This document shows positions 46,973 to 56,838 of a stretch of DNA of 64,000 nucleotides, one piece after another. Position 1 is the first letter of the stretch. Each line of letters starts with the position of its first letter. The DNA lies in assembly GCF_018678075.1 (NCBI RefSeq), contig NZ_JAHHIR010000037.1, positions 46,438-110,437 on the forward strand, read 5' to 3'. The DNA is from Epibacterium ulvae. GTDB lineage: Bacteria; Pseudomonadota; Alphaproteobacteria; Rhodobacterales; Rhodobacteraceae. The notes beneath the pieces are model-generated. The model searched no databases, was not told where the DNA came from, and was given only the letters and a program-made list of their open reading frames with translations. The translations under genes were made by a program, and so were the position numbers.

Positions 46973-48016
46973 TCAAAGCAAAGGTAAAATCACGGTGAAG
47001 ACAGAGCCCTTGCCGAGGTCGCTTTCAACCCGCATCCGACCGCGATGACGGTTAACGATATGCTTTACAATTGCCAGTCCAAGCCCGGTTCCACCCATCT
47101 CACGCGATCTGTGACTGTCCGCCCGGTAAAACCGTTCGGTCAGGCGCGGCAGATGTACAGGGTCTATTCCGGAGCCATTGTCGATTACCTGGATACGGGC
47201 AGCAGCGGCGCGTACCGCCGGGTCACGTTCCGAGGCATGCAGACGGACCTCGACCCGGTCGCCCCCATATTTGATGGCATTCTCCACAAGGTTGGTGAAG
47301 ACCTGCTGCAACTGATCCGGGTCACCTTTTACTTGGATGCTTTCTTCTGGCACATAAAGGTTGAGCTCGACCCCCTGCCCGTTTGCGACGGGTTCCAATG
47401 TTTTGATGGTCGAGGCCAAGCGTCCGTTCAGATCTACATCTTCCTTTGGGCGGACCCGTTCTTCGGTCTCAACACGGTTCAGCGACAGAAGATCACCGAC
47501 CAAACGGTTCATCCGGTTCGCCTCACCGTCCATGATGTCCAGAAAGCGGTCTCGAGCTGAAGCATCGTCGCGGGCTGGTCCTCGCAATGTCTCAATGAAC
47601 CCCATTAAGGCGGTCAGCGGGGTGCGCAGCTCGTGGCTGACGTTGGCGACAAAATCGCGCCGCATCTGGCTGGCCTGTTCACGGTCGGTCACATCCACAA
47701 AGCTGAGCAGCGCCGCGCCGCCGTTCACCGCACCGATGCCGGGCACATAGCGCAGCGTGACGTCAAAGCTGGTGTCCTGTGCGCCGTCATTCGACAAATG
47801 GCGCGCAGATTTTGGCCCCCGTTCATTGAGGCAGGCTTCAATCGCGGAAATTACCTGTGGCTGGCGCAGGATGGTGGCAAAGTGGCGTCCGACGATGGCA
47901 TTCCCCAACAAGGCAACCGCAGGCGAGTTCGCACAGATCAGGCGTTCGCTTTGATCAATCAACAGGGCAGGTTGCGGAATAGCGTCAAGGAAACCGCGAA
48001 TAAGCTCGTCAGACAT
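46973..48016 (-). CDS. phoR: Phosphate regulon sensor kinase (soluble form)
   Basis: 347 residues: PAS domain (about 8-110), HisKA with His128 in ANVSHELRTPL, and HATPase with NLVENAIKYGG and GTGLGLAIVKHI. No membrane segment is visible and an in-frame TAG close upstream prevents extension, so it lacks the N-terminal anchor of E. coli PhoR. Upstream of pstS, 205-bp gap. Confidence 0.92.
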   Translation of the reverse strand: MSDELIRGFLDAIPQPALLIDQSERLICANSPAVALLGNAIVGRHFATILRQPQVISAIEACLNERGPKSARHLSNDGAQDTSFDVTLRYVPGIGAVNGGAALLSFVDVTDREQASQMRRDFVANVSHELRTPLTALMGFIETLRGPARDDASARDRFLDIMDGEANRMNRLVGDLLSLNRVETEERVRPKEDVDLNGRLASTIKTLEPVANGQGVELNLYVPEESIQVKGDPDQLQQVFTNLVENAIKYGGDRVEVRLHASERDPAVRAAAARIQVIDNGSGIDPVHLPRLTERFYRADSHRSREMGGTGLGLAIVKHIVNRHRGRMRVESDLGKGSVFTVILPLL

Positions 48017-48116
48017 GTCTTCGTATCCTGAATTGGGTGCAGCTCCCTAGCCCGCCAATGTAAACGCCACGTGGCAAATCCTTAACCCATCACAAAACCG
48101 TGTTGAGCCTCGGCTG

Positions 48117-48638
48117 TTATAGCGGACGCAGCCCGTCGCGGAACTTGCGCATGTTCTCTTGGTAATGCACCGCGCTTTGGGTCAGTTTCGCGGCCAGGGT
48201 CGAATCCACGTCCCGCACAACCTTGCCCGGAGCACCCATAACAAGTGAGTTGTCGGGAATTTCTTTGCCCTCGGTGATCAAAGCCCCTGCCCCGATCAGA
48301 CAGTTGCGCCCGATCTTGGCCCCGTTAAGGATGGTGGCCCCCATGCCGATCAAAGAATTGTCGCCAATGGTACAGCCGTGCAGCATTGCCTTGTGACCAA
48401 TGGTGCAATTGGTGCCGATGGTCAGCGGGTAGCCTTTGTCGATATGCATCACCACGTTTTCTTGCACGTTGGTGCCGGCTGAAATTCGGATCTCTTCATG
48501 GTCGGCGCGAATGGTGGTGCCAAACCAGACCGACGCTCCGGTCTCCAACACGACCTGCCCGATCAGATTGGCGTCCGGTGCGACCCAGGTGTCATCTGCG
48601 ATCTGCGGTTCATATTCGCCCAACGCATAGAGGGTCAT
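48117..48638 (-). CDS. Gamma carbonic anhydrase family hexapeptide protein
   Basis: 173 residues of left-handed beta-helix (hexapeptide repeats: [19 protein letters not shown] region; [15 protein letters not shown]). Zinc-ligand His residues are present ([16 protein letters not shown]). Its ATG overlaps the gmk stop (48635-48638). Some members lack carbonic anhydrase activity. Confidence 0.85.
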   Translation of the reverse strand: MTLYALGEYEPQIADDTWVAPDANLIGQVVLETGASVWFGTTIRADHEEIRISAGTNVQENVVMHIDKGYPLTIGTNCTIGHKAMLHGCTIGDNSLIGMGATILNGAKIGRNCLIGAGALITEGKEIPDNSLVMGAPGKVVRDVDSTLAAKLTQSAVHYQENMRKFRDGLRPL

Positions 48639-49276
48639 GACATCTCCTCAAACTCCGATTGCAGCGTGCGCACATGATCGACCAGTTGCGGCTGCTGGAT
48701 ACGGCGCAGGCGGGTTGCGGTGATAATGGTCTTGAGCGCCTCTTCGGTGGTATCCAGATCATCGTTCACCAGCACATGGTCATAAGAGCCCCAGTGGCTG
48801 ATCTCGTCCCAGCTTTTCTGCATCCGGCGATCAATGGTCTCCGCATCATCCTGACCACGGCTTTCCAGACGGCGTTTCAGCTCATGAATGGAAGGTGGCA
48901 GCAGGAAAATCGACAGCGTGTGCTGGCCAAGGTCCGAGTTGCGGATCTGTTGCGCCCCTTGCCAGTCGATATCAAACAGAACATCGCGCCCCGCATCGAT
49001 CGCCTGTTTCACGGGTCCCTTGGGGGAGCCATAAAAATTGCCAAAGACAAAAGCGTGCTCGAGCATTTCGCCTTCGGTCACAGCGCTTTTGAAATCATCA
49101 ACGGTGGAGAAATGGTAATCCTTACCGTCTTCTTCGCCGGGACGTGGGTTGCGGGTTGTGGCCGAAACCGAAAACGAGATCGTGGGATCCCATGTGCGCA
49201 GGCGTTTTGCCAAGGTTGACTTCCCTGCCCCGGATGGAGAGCTGAGGATGATCAGAAGGCCGCGACGGTCGCTCAT
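48635..49276 (-). CDS. gmk: Guanylate kinase
   Basis: 213 residues. GMP to GDP. P-loop [10 protein letters not shown] (about 12-21), [19 protein letters not shown] for GMP binding. Follows yicC by 25 bp, a conserved pairing, and is coupled to the gamma-CA gene. Confidence 0.96.
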   Translation of the reverse strand: MSDRRGLLIILSSPSGAGKSTLAKRLRTWDPTISFSVSATTRNPRPGEEDGKDYHFSTVDDFKSAVTEGEMLEHAFVFGNFYGSPKGPVKQAIDAGRDVLFDIDWQGAQQIRNSDLGQHTLSIFLLPPSIHELKRRLESRGQDDAETIDRRMQKSWDEISHWGSYDHVLVNDDLDTTEEALKTIITATRLRRIQQPQLVDHVRTLQSEFEEMS

Positions 49277-49301
49277 GGGGATATCCCTTTCGTGTCTTTA
49301 G

Positions 49302-50198
49302 TTACTCGATGTTCTGAACCTGCTCGCGCATTTGGTCAATGACTGCTTTCATCTCTAATCCAACGGAGGTCAGCGCGCTGTGTTGTGACTTAGAACACAA
49401 TGTATTGGCCTCTCGGTTGAATTCTTGCATCAAAAAGTCAAATCGGCGTCCGACGGCGCCGCCTTTGGACAGCAGATCATGGGCGGCGGCGATATGCGCC
49501 TCCAGCCGGTCCAGTTCTTCGGTGATATCCGCTTTGACCGCCAACAGTGCCAGTTCCTGTGCAACACGGTCCGCATCCAGCCCGTCCACATTATCTATGA
49601 CACGCGACAAAGCCGCCTTGAACGCGGTTGCGGCGCCTTCTTGGCGGGCCGCGACACAGGCTACAGCTTGTCTGCGCAGGTCATCCATATGCTGCAGCTG
49701 AGAGGTTAATACTTTCTCCAGGGCACGCCCCTCGTCGCCACGCATTTGGACGAATTCCGCCAAAAGTGTTTCGAAATCCTTTTTGAGGGCAGCAACCAAC
49801 GGGGCCGGATCGGTCTCGTTTTGCTCCTGTTCCAATACACCACGGATCGACAACAGATCCGCCACGCTGGACCGGTCCAGATCGACACCTGCGCTTTTGG
49901 CGGCGGTCTCAGCCTTGGCCATGGCATGCAGCACAGAATTCAATGCGGTGGCGTTGACAGAAAACCGCTGCCCTTCGGCGGCTTCGCTTGAAATACGAAG
50001 CGCCAGCGATACATTCCCCCGAGAGAGACCCTTGTCCAATTGACCACGCAGGTGTTTTTCCAACCCATCCAACCAATCAGGTACCCGAAGGCGCAAATCT
50101 AATCCTTTTGCGTTAACTGAGCGGATTTCCCAACTCCAGGCATGGGTGTCAAGCGTGCCTTGAGAAGAGGCAAAACCAGTCATGGAGCAAATGGACAT
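49302..50198 (-). CDS. yicC: YicC family endoribonuclease-type protein
   Basis: 298 residues. SMTGFASSQG at the N-terminus and the C-terminal FDFLMQEFNREANTLCSKS are the family signatures. YicC proteins have been shown to act as endoribonucleases in enterobacteria. Start at 50198 follows CGGAGATCACAC. Upstream lies a perfect CtrA-type site. Confidence 0.9.
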   Translation of the reverse strand: MSICSMTGFASSQGTLDTHAWSWEIRSVNAKGLDLRLRVPDWLDGLEKHLRGQLDKGLSRGNVSLALRISSEAAEGQRFSVNATALNSVLHAMAKAETAAKSAGVDLDRSSVADLLSIRGVLEQEQNETDPAPLVAALKKDFETLLAEFVQMRGDEGRALEKVLTSQLQHMDDLRRQAVACVAARQEGAATAFKAALSRVIDNVDGLDADRVAQELALLAVKADITEELDRLEAHIAAAHDLLSKGGAVGRRFDFLMQEFNREANTLCSKSQHSALTSVGLEMKAVIDQMREQVQNIE

Positions 50199-50294
50199 GT
50201 GTGATCTCCGTAGAAAAACAAGGATGTAGACCACAACTACCCATATGGTCAGGGTAAGGAAAGAGCCTGAAGGTCAGGTGACTATACTAAAGCG

Positions 50295-50309
50295 TTAACC
50301 ATTGCTTAA
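50295..50309 (-). promoter_or_regulatory. CtrA-type binding site upstream of yicC
   Basis: TTAA-N7-TTAA, the full CtrA consensus. On the minus strand a TATAGT -10-like hexamer follows 8 bp later (50286-50281), which places the site over the -35 as in CtrA-activated promoters. On the plus strand it lies 131 bp before the PAS gene. Confidence 0.6.
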
Positions 50310-50344
50310 AGAAGTCGTCCAAATTTGATTCATAATATGGCATG

Positions 50345-50359
50345 TTAACTTCAAGGTAA
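50345..50359 (+). promoter_or_regulatory. Second, imperfect CtrA-type site
   Basis: TTAA-N7-GTAA, one mismatch, 36 bp after the first. A TAATAT (50333-50338) suitable as a -10 for the PAS gene lies between them. Confidence 0.35.
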
Positions 50360-50439
50360 CCAAAATAGAGCTAAGCCTGAGGATGCGATGGGGCATCTGC
50401 CAGGCCAAGTTCTGAACGGATGCAATAAGGATAACAGAT

Positions 50440-51291
50440 ATGTTTTTCGGCGGTCGCAAAGGGTCCAAGCAAGGGACCGAGCAGGACAAGGTGGTTTCTA
50501 TGGGTCGCTTTCGTGATCGGGTGTCGCTGACACCTATGCGCCAAGCTGAGGCATATTGGACGGCTCTGCGTCGCGGTGACGATGTGCCGAACCGCTCGCA
50601 GGTTGATCCGCGCGGTTTGGAAAACATCCTCAGCCAGACCTTTATCGTTGAACGTATCGCACCCGGTATTGCGCGGTTCCGCCTGGCCGGTCAGCAAGTG
50701 AACGAGATGGCCGGCATGGAAGTGCGCGGCATGCCGCTCAGCGCGTTTTTCACACCGGACGCCCGGAAACAACTGGGCGCGGCGATGGAACATATGTTCG
50801 ACACGCCTGCGATCATCGAATTGACGCTGCAGACAGAATCCACCCGCACCCGCGGCGCACGTGAAGCACATATGCTGTTGCTGCCGCTGCGCAGTGACCT
50901 GGGTGACATCAGCCGCGCATTGGGTGTCTTTATCTCCGAAGGCAATCCAACCGGCGCGTCGCAGCGTTTCACCATCTCCAACATCGACATGCGTGCGGTA
51001 TCAGATAACCCAGCCAAGAACGCGGAGTTCAAAGCCAAGGACCGTCCAGAACCGGTTCAAGCCAAGACAGACAGCAATGTTGTCAATCCCGGCTTTGCCG
51101 AGACGCAGGAACGCTTCAAAGCAGAGCCCAGCATCATGGATGAGGCCCGCAACCTGTTGAAGCGCCGCCGTGAAGAGGCTGAAAAGCAAAGCACGGCTGG
51201 GGCAGCTGGTGTCGCCAGTGAAGCCGAAGAACCGGTTCAGCCGAAATCGGCACGCGGCTCGCATCTGCGTCTTGTGGTCAGCAAGGATTGA
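50440..51291 (+). CDS. PAS_5-domain protein (MopJ-like)
   Basis: 283 residues. Residues about 30-175 form a PAS_5 domain (PMRQAEAYWTALRRGDDVP; FRLAGQQVNEMAGMEVRGMP). The rest is charged and disordered. In Caulobacter the related MopJ protein promotes the DivJ/DivL branch of the CtrA network; here a CtrA-type site lies upstream. Function by analogy only. Confidence 0.75.
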   Translation: MFFGGRKGSKQGTEQDKVVSMGRFRDRVSLTPMRQAEAYWTALRRGDDVPNRSQVDPRGLENILSQTFIVERIAPGIARFRLAGQQVNEMAGMEVRGMPLSAFFTPDARKQLGAAMEHMFDTPAIIELTLQTESTRTRGAREAHMLLLPLRSDLGDISRALGVFISEGNPTGASQRFTISNIDMRAVSDNPAKNAEFKAKDRPEPVQAKTDSNVVNPGFAETQERFKAEPSIMDEARNLLKRRREEAEKQSTAGAAGVASEAEEPVQPKSARGSHLRLVVSKD

Positions 51292-51359
51292 CCCCACCCC
51301 GATAGTGAAAATTTATCCCGCTTTTAGGACGAATTGGTCATCGTCTTTAAAGCATCAAG

Positions 51360-51396
51360 CGCCCCAGAGCAGAACGCTCGGGGCGTTTCCCTTTTG
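51360..51396 (+). terminator. Terminator after PAS gene
   Basis: CGCCCC-A-GAGC pairs with GCTC-GGGGCG around a 5-nt loop, followed by TTTCCCTTTT. Confidence 0.75.
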
Positions 51397-51421
51397 TGGC
51401 CCCCGGTTCAGGGGGGACATC

Positions 51422-51449
51422 AAAAAAGGCGCACCGAATGGCGCGCCTC
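51422..51449 (-). terminator. Terminator of DAHP synthase gene
   Basis: On the minus strand AGGCGC pairs with GCGCCT and is followed by six T, 26 bp after the stop. Confidence 0.75.
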
Positions 51450-51474
51450 TTTCCAATTCTATGGTCTGGCTAGC

Positions 51475-52845
51475 TTAGCTTGCGACGCGCGCCGGTGCGG
51501 TTCCGCGTTGCTTGGTGATCTCTTCCGCCACTAGGAAGGCCAGTTCCAGAGACTGGCTGGCGTTCAGACGCGGATCACATGCGGTGTGGTAGCGCGCGGA
51601 CAGGTCTTCTTCGGTCACCGCACGTACACCACCGGTGCATTCGGTCACATCCTGGCCGGTCATTTCGAAGTGCACACCGCCGGGGATGGTGCCTTCGGCT
51701 TTGTGCACATCAAAGAAGTCGCGCACTTCGCCCAGAACCCGTTCAAACGGACGCGTTTTATATCCGGTTGCCGATTTGATGGTATTGCCGTGCATCGGAT
51801 CGCAAACCCAGGTGACCTTGGCCCCCTCTTCTTTGACGGCATTGATCAGACGCGGCAGGTGATCGCCCGCCTTGCCTGCACCAAAACGCGCGATCAGGGT
51901 CAGCTTACCCTCTTCGTTCTCGGGGTTCAGCTTGCTCATCAGAACTTTGAGATCACCGGCGGTGGTGGTTGGGCCACATTTCAGACCAATTGGGTTCAAC
52001 ACGCCGCGGCAGAATTCAACATGTGCGCCATCCGGCTGGCGGGTGCGGTCGCCGATCCAGATCATGTGACCGGATCCTGCCAGCCATTTGCCTGAGGTGG
52101 AATCGTTGCGCGTCAACGCTTCTTCATATTCCAGCAGCAGACCTTCGTGGCTGGTGTAGAAATCCACCGACTGCAAGGTATGCGCAACATCCGCGTTCAC
52201 ACCGGCCGCTTTCATAAAGTCCAGCGCATCGGTGATCCGGTTCGCCATCTCACGATAGGCTTCGGCTTTGTTGGTCTCAGTAAAGTCCAGTATCCAGGCG
52301 TGCACCTGGTTCAGATCCGCATAACCGCCGGTCGAAAACGCGCGCAGCAGGTTCAACGTGGCCGAAGACTGCGTATAGGCCTGCAACATCTTCTGCGGAT
52401 TCGGAATCCGCGCCTCAGAGGTAAAGGCGAGATCGTTGATGATGTCACCCCGATAGCTGGGCAGTTCCAGACCATCCAATGTCTCGGTCGGCGCAGAGCG
52501 CGGCTTGGCAAACTGCCCGGCCATACGGCCCACTTTGACCACCGGCACTTTGGCGGCATAGGTCAGAACCAGCGCCATCTGCAGCATGACCTTGAACGTG
52601 TCGCGGATCGCGTCGGCGCTAAATTGATCAAAGCTTTCAGCGCAGTCGCCGCCTTGGAGCAAAAATGCCTCACCGCGTCCGGCGGCACCCAGATGCTCTT
52701 TCAACCGGCGCGCTTCGCCCGCAAACACCAGTGGCGGAAACTTTGACAGCTTCGCTTCCACGGCCTCAAGGGCGGCTGCGTCGGTATAATCCGGCATTTG
52801 AACTCGTGGCTTGTTGCGCCATTTCGATTTTTGCCACTCACTCAT
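51475..52845 (-). CDS. 3-deoxy-7-phosphoheptulonate synthase, class II
   Basis: 456 residues of the plant/bacterial class II DAHP synthase. First step of aromatic amino-acid synthesis, joining PEP and erythrose-4-phosphate. [30 protein letters not shown] and [10 protein letters not shown] are active-site segments. Monocistronic with its own terminator. Confidence 0.95.
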   Translation of the reverse strand: MSEWQKSKWRNKPRVQMPDYTDAAALEAVEAKLSKFPPLVFAGEARRLKEHLGAAGRGEAFLLQGGDCAESFDQFSADAIRDTFKVMLQMALVLTYAAKVPVVKVGRMAGQFAKPRSAPTETLDGLELPSYRGDIINDLAFTSEARIPNPQKMLQAYTQSSATLNLLRAFSTGGYADLNQVHAWILDFTETNKAEAYREMANRITDALDFMKAAGVNADVAHTLQSVDFYTSHEGLLLEYEEALTRNDSTSGKWLAGSGHMIWIGDRTRQPDGAHVEFCRGVLNPIGLKCGPTTTAGDLKVLMSKLNPENEEGKLTLIARFGAGKAGDHLPRLINAVKEEGAKVTWVCDPMHGNTIKSATGYKTRPFERVLGEVRDFFDVHKAEGTIPGGVHFEMTGQDVTECTGGVRAVTEEDLSARYHTACDPRLNASQSLELAFLVAEEITKQRGTAPARVAS

Positions 52846-52983
52846 CGCTCATTCTCCGTGATCGCGAAATGGGATCGTTGGAGGCAAGCTATACAAAACT
52901 GCACCCTTGCTGGCCAGTTCCGATTTGCGAAGGCTTGACCAAATCGAAAACCTATGAGCAGGGTTCTCGTCAGGATTTGACGC

Positions 52984-53001
52984 GACAGGTAAAAAACTGT
53001 C
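52984..53001 (+). promoter_or_regulatory. Inverted repeat upstream of GlxA-type regulator
   Basis: GACAG (52984-52988) and CTGTC (52997-53001) with an A-rich centre, 38 bp before the ATG at 53039. A third GACAGG lies at about 53025. May be an autoregulatory operator. Confidence 0.3.
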
Positions 53002-53038
53002 TGATTCAATGATATATAAACATCGACAGGTGCAGGCC

Positions 53039-54022
53039 ATGAATACGCAGCGCGTTCAAACGAAACCGCCAACCCGGTTTGTTTTTGTGTTGTTAGATAA
53101 CTTTACCTTGCTTCCCTTCGCTTCGGCGGTGGATGCGTTGCGTTTGGCCAATAAAATGGCCGGTCAGGCCGTTTTTGAATGGGTCTTGATGGGGGAAGGT
53201 GGCGAAGAGGCGCGGTGCTCGGCCGGACTGTCCTTTTATCTGGACGGTGATCTGGGTGAGATCGCACGTGATGATACGGTGTTGATTTGCGGCGGTGTGA
53301 ATGTGCGCGACGGCACGACTCCCCGGCTCATCAGCTGGTTGCGCCGCGAGGCGCGCAAAGGGGCAACCATGGGCGCGCTGTGCACCGGGTCCTATGCGCT
53401 GGCCAAATCCGGTCTGCTGGATGGCAAACGCTCGACCATCCACTGGGAGAATATCGATAGCTTCACCGAAGAATTCATGGATGTCGATTTGACCAAATCG
53501 GTCTATGTGATGGATGGCAAACGCGTCACGGCGGCGGGCGGCACATCGACGATCGATTTGATGCTAAAGCTGATTGCCTCTTACGAGAACGAAGATCTGG
53601 CTAATGCTGTGGCCGACCAGATGATCTATTCCAACATTCGCACCGAACAGGACACCCAACGTCTCTCGGTTCCGACCCGCATCGGTGTGCGGCACCCGAA
53701 ATTGTCGATGGTGATCCAGAAGATGGAAGCCAATCTGGAAGAGCCGATCAGCCCGGCCATTCTCGCGCAAGATGTAGGCATGTCTACTCGGCAGTTGGAG
53801 CGTCTGTTCCGCCGCTATCTGAACCGCTCCCCCAAACGCTATTACATGGAGCTGCGACTGCAAAAGGCGCGCAACCTGTTGATGCAAACAGATCTGAGCG
53901 TGATCAACGTGGCCTTGGCCTGTGGTTTTGCATCACCCTCGCATTTTTCAAAATGCTACCGGTCGCATTACGACACCACGCCCTACCGCGAACGTGGCTC
54001 ACGCGCGGGGGCTCCGCATTAA
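53039..54022 (+). CDS. GlxA-type AraC-family regulator (DJ-1/PfpI + HTH)
   Basis: 327 residues. An N-terminal DJ-1/PfpI-like domain (FVLLDNFTLLPFASAVDALRLAN; GALCTGSYALAKSGLL with the nucleophile-elbow Cys) and a C-terminal AraC HTH pair (ILAQDVGMSTRQLERLFRRYL). Relatives GbdR, CdhR and ArgR control betaine, carnitine or arginine catabolism; the inducer here is unknown. Its TAA overlaps the stop of the convergent gene. Confidence 0.88.
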   Translation: MNTQRVQTKPPTRFVFVLLDNFTLLPFASAVDALRLANKMAGQAVFEWVLMGEGGEEARCSAGLSFYLDGDLGEIARDDTVLICGGVNVRDGTTPRLISWLRREARKGATMGALCTGSYALAKSGLLDGKRSTIHWENIDSFTEEFMDVDLTKSVYVMDGKRVTAAGGTSTIDLMLKLIASYENEDLANAVADQMIYSNIRTEQDTQRLSVPTRIGVRHPKLSMVIQKMEANLEEPISPAILAQDVGMSTRQLERLFRRYLNRSPKRYYMELRLQKARNLLMQTDLSVINVALACGFASPSHFSKCYRSHYDTTPYRERGSRAGAPH

Positions 54023-55128
54023 GGCGCGGGCGTCAGGCGGAACAAGGCCCCCTCATACTCTGAGGCAAACCAGATACTGCCATCCGGCGCCTCGCGGATG
54101 TCGCGAATGCGCCCGGTGGTTTCATGGCGCAGCTGCTCCTGCTCGGACTTTGGCGTGCCATCCAGACGCGCGATATAGTCGAATTTGAGCGATCCGATAA
54201 ACATATCACCGCGCCACGCGGGCCAGAGCTTGCCCGAATAGATCATCATGCCCGACGGCGCGATGGAGGGATCCCAGAAGAACGCGGGCTGTTCCAGGCC
54301 GTCTTTGGCGGTGCCGATGCCGATCTTTGTGCCGGAATAATTGCGACCATAGGCGATCACGGGCCAGCCATAGTTCGCGCCTTTCTCGATCTTGTTGATC
54401 TCATCCCCGCCGCGTGCGCCATGTTCCACCGCCCAGACCTGACCGGTGCGATCAATCGCCAGACCTTGCGGGTTGCGATGGCCATAGGACCAGATTTCAG
54501 GCATGACGCCGGCCTGCCCGATAAACGGGTTGTTCGCATGGGGGGAGCCATCGCGGTTCACGCGCAAAATCGCACCTTGCCGATTGGATAGATCCTGCGC
54601 GCTGTCGCGGTCACCGCGTTCGCCTGACGTCAGATACAGGGAGCCGTCTTTGGCTTCGCGCACGCGGGAGCCAAAATGGCGCCCACCGTCAGTGCCCCGG
54701 ACTTGTAACAGGACCTTTGATTGGGTGATCTCGGTGAAATCGGGTGACAGCGTCGCACTGACCAGCGCGGTTCCGGCCCCACGGTTGTCTTGGCGTGACA
54801 GCGTCAACAGGATTTCGCCGGATGTCGCAATATCACGCGGGACCAAGACATCCAGCAAGCCACCCTGCCCGACCGCTGCGACCTCCGGCACGCCAGAGAC
54901 CGAGGTTTTGGCACCATCGCGCACCAGATACAAAAGCCCCTCGCGATCCGTGATCAACACCGATCCATCCGGCAAGAAGCCAAATCCCCATGGGATATCA
55001 AACCCATCGGCCATCTTGGTGATTTTCAACGCGCCTGCGCTGCTGCCCATCACTTGCGCCGCGAGTGACGATGCGCCGGACGCCAGCATGCCGGTGACCA
55101 CGCAGGCCAAAACCCGTGAATAACCCAT
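54019..55128 (-). CDS. PQQ-dependent soluble aldose sugar dehydrogenase-like protein
   Basis: 369 residues with a signal peptide. Six-bladed beta-propeller of the GSDH/YliI family: GFDIPWGFGFLPDGSVLITDREG region, catalytic-His motif GGRHFGSR, and SYGHRNPQGLA. Periplasmic oxidation of sugars with PQQ as cofactor. No PQQ-synthesis genes in the window. Confidence 0.88.
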   Translation of the reverse strand: MGYSRVLACVVTGMLASGASSLAAQVMGSSAGALKITKMADGFDIPWGFGFLPDGSVLITDREGLLYLVRDGAKTSVSGVPEVAAVGQGGLLDVLVPRDIATSGEILLTLSRQDNRGAGTALVSATLSPDFTEITQSKVLLQVRGTDGGRHFGSRVREAKDGSLYLTSGERGDRDSAQDLSNRQGAILRVNRDGSPHANNPFIGQAGVMPEIWSYGHRNPQGLAIDRTGQVWAVEHGARGGDEINKIEKGANYGWPVIAYGRNYSGTKIGIGTAKDGLEQPAFFWDPSIAPSGMMIYSGKLWPAWRGDMFIGSLKFDYIARLDGTPKSEQEQLRHETTGRIRDIREAPDGSIWFASEYEGALFRLTPAP

Positions 55129-55219
55129 TGGCTTAACTCCTCTTTAGTCGCGGCTTGGGGCGTTTCCGCTGGTCAGTATGCGCGCAAACCCCGGTGGTTG
55201 AGATCACAATCGCGCGGGG

Positions 55220-56764
55220 TCAGCGCCCTTTGAACAAACCGCCGAGGATACCGCGCACGATCCGGCGTCCGGTGGTGCCTTTTAACTCTTTGATCACCGC
55301 TTGCGACATGGCAGAGGCAAACGTGTCCTGCTTGCGATAGCTGCGGGATGTGGACCTGCCAATGCGGCCACCCGAATATCTGCGGGCGGTACTGAATTCG
55401 CGTGCCACAGGTGACGGGTCTTCTTCGGCTTGTTCCTCAGCTTTTTCGGCGGCTTTAGCGGCATCGCCCGCGCGTTTTTGCAAAATCTCAAAGGCGGATC
55501 GGCGATCAATCCGTGTATTATACTTGGACGACAGGTCAGACTGGGACAAAATTCCCGCTCTCTCACTTTGGGTGATCGGGCCCAATTGGCTGCTGGGCGG
55601 ACGGATAAGGGTGCGTTGGACAACACCGGGAATACCCTTTTTCTCCAAGAGCGAGGTCACAGCCTCCCCGACCCCAACCTCGCGAATGGCGTCCTCGGTC
55701 GAAAAGGCCGGGTTCTCGCGATAGGTCTCGGCCGCAAGTTTCAGGTTACGGCGATCGCGCGCGGTAAAGGCGCGCAGGGCATGTTGGATCCGGTTCCCCA
55801 ATTGGCCAAGGATATCTTCGGGCACATCCGCCGGCGACTGGGTTATGAAATAGACGCCGACCCCTTTGGAGCGGATCAGCCGCGCGACTTGCTCGACCTT
55901 GTCGATCAGGACTTTGGGGGCGTCGTCAAACAGCAGATGCGCCTCGTCAAAGAAGAACACCAGGCGGGGTTTTTCGGGATCGCCCACTTCGGGCAGCTCC
56001 TCAAACAGCTCGCTCAGCAGCCACAAAAGGAAGGTCGAATAGAGGCGCGGCGCGGCCATCAGCTTGTCCGCCGCCAGAATATTGACCATGCCGCGCCCAT
56101 CCGCAGTGGTCCGCATCAAGTCAGTCAACGCCAAGGCCGGTTCGCCAAAAAAACCATTGCCGCCCTGGTTCTCCAACACCAACAACCGTCGCTGAATAGC
56201 ACCGATGGACGCGGTTGAGACATTGCCATAGCGCAACGACAGGTCCGCGCGGTTTTCGCCGACCCAGACCAGCAGCGCTTGCAGGTCCTTCAGATCAAGC
56301 AGCGGCATCCCCTGTTCGTCCGCCAGGCGGAAAGCAATGTTCAGGATCCCTTCCTGAGTTTCGCTCAGCTCCAACAGGCGCGATAACAACAAAGGCCCCA
56401 TTTCTGCCACAGTTGTGCGCACCGGGTGCCCTTGTTCGCCAAACAGGTCCCAGAACGTGACCGGGCAGTTGTGATAGTTGTAATCGTCAAAGCCAATTTG
56501 CGCCGCGCGGCTGTAAAACGCATCGTGCAATTTATGGTCAGGACTGCCGGATTTTGCGAGGCCAGACAGGTCGCCTTTGATGTCAGTCAGAATCACCGGC
56601 ACGCCAAGATTGGAAAAATTCTCGGCGAGAATTTGCAATGTTACAGTCTTGCCCGTTCCCGTTGCGCCTGCAATGAGGCCATGCCGGTTCGCGTATTTGG
56701 GGTTAAGGTTTTGCTTTTGCGAGTAATTCTCGCCACCACCGCCGATGAAAATGTCGTTAACCAT
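55220..56764 (-). CDS. HerA-like/DUF853 ATPase (YjgR family)
   Basis: 514 residues. Walker A GATGTGKT (about 33-40), Walker B RLVFFFDEAHLLF, and a glutamine-rich QSPADVPEDILGQLGNRIQHALR segment. Related to HerA/FtsK hexameric ATPases. Function in bacteria is not established; no NurA-like partner adjacent. Start at 56764 follows CGGAGACGCGC. Confidence 0.88.
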   Translation of the reverse strand: MVNDIFIGGGGENYSQKQNLNPKYANRHGLIAGATGTGKTVTLQILAENFSNLGVPVILTDIKGDLSGLAKSGSPDHKLHDAFYSRAAQIGFDDYNYHNCPVTFWDLFGEQGHPVRTTVAEMGPLLLSRLLELSETQEGILNIAFRLADEQGMPLLDLKDLQALLVWVGENRADLSLRYGNVSTASIGAIQRRLLVLENQGGNGFFGEPALALTDLMRTTADGRGMVNILAADKLMAAPRLYSTFLLWLLSELFEELPEVGDPEKPRLVFFFDEAHLLFDDAPKVLIDKVEQVARLIRSKGVGVYFITQSPADVPEDILGQLGNRIQHALRAFTARDRRNLKLAAETYRENPAFSTEDAIREVGVGEAVTSLLEKKGIPGVVQRTLIRPPSSQLGPITQSERAGILSQSDLSSKYNTRIDRRSAFEILQKRAGDAAKAAEKAEEQAEEDPSPVAREFSTARRYSGGRIGRSTSRSYRKQDTFASAMSQAVIKELKGTTGRRIVRGILGGLFKGR

Positions 56765-56838
56765 GCGCGTCTCCGGGCCCTTCGTGAACTGAAATCCTTG
56801 GAAACACATGATTAACGAATTCTGCTTATGGTTAAAGG

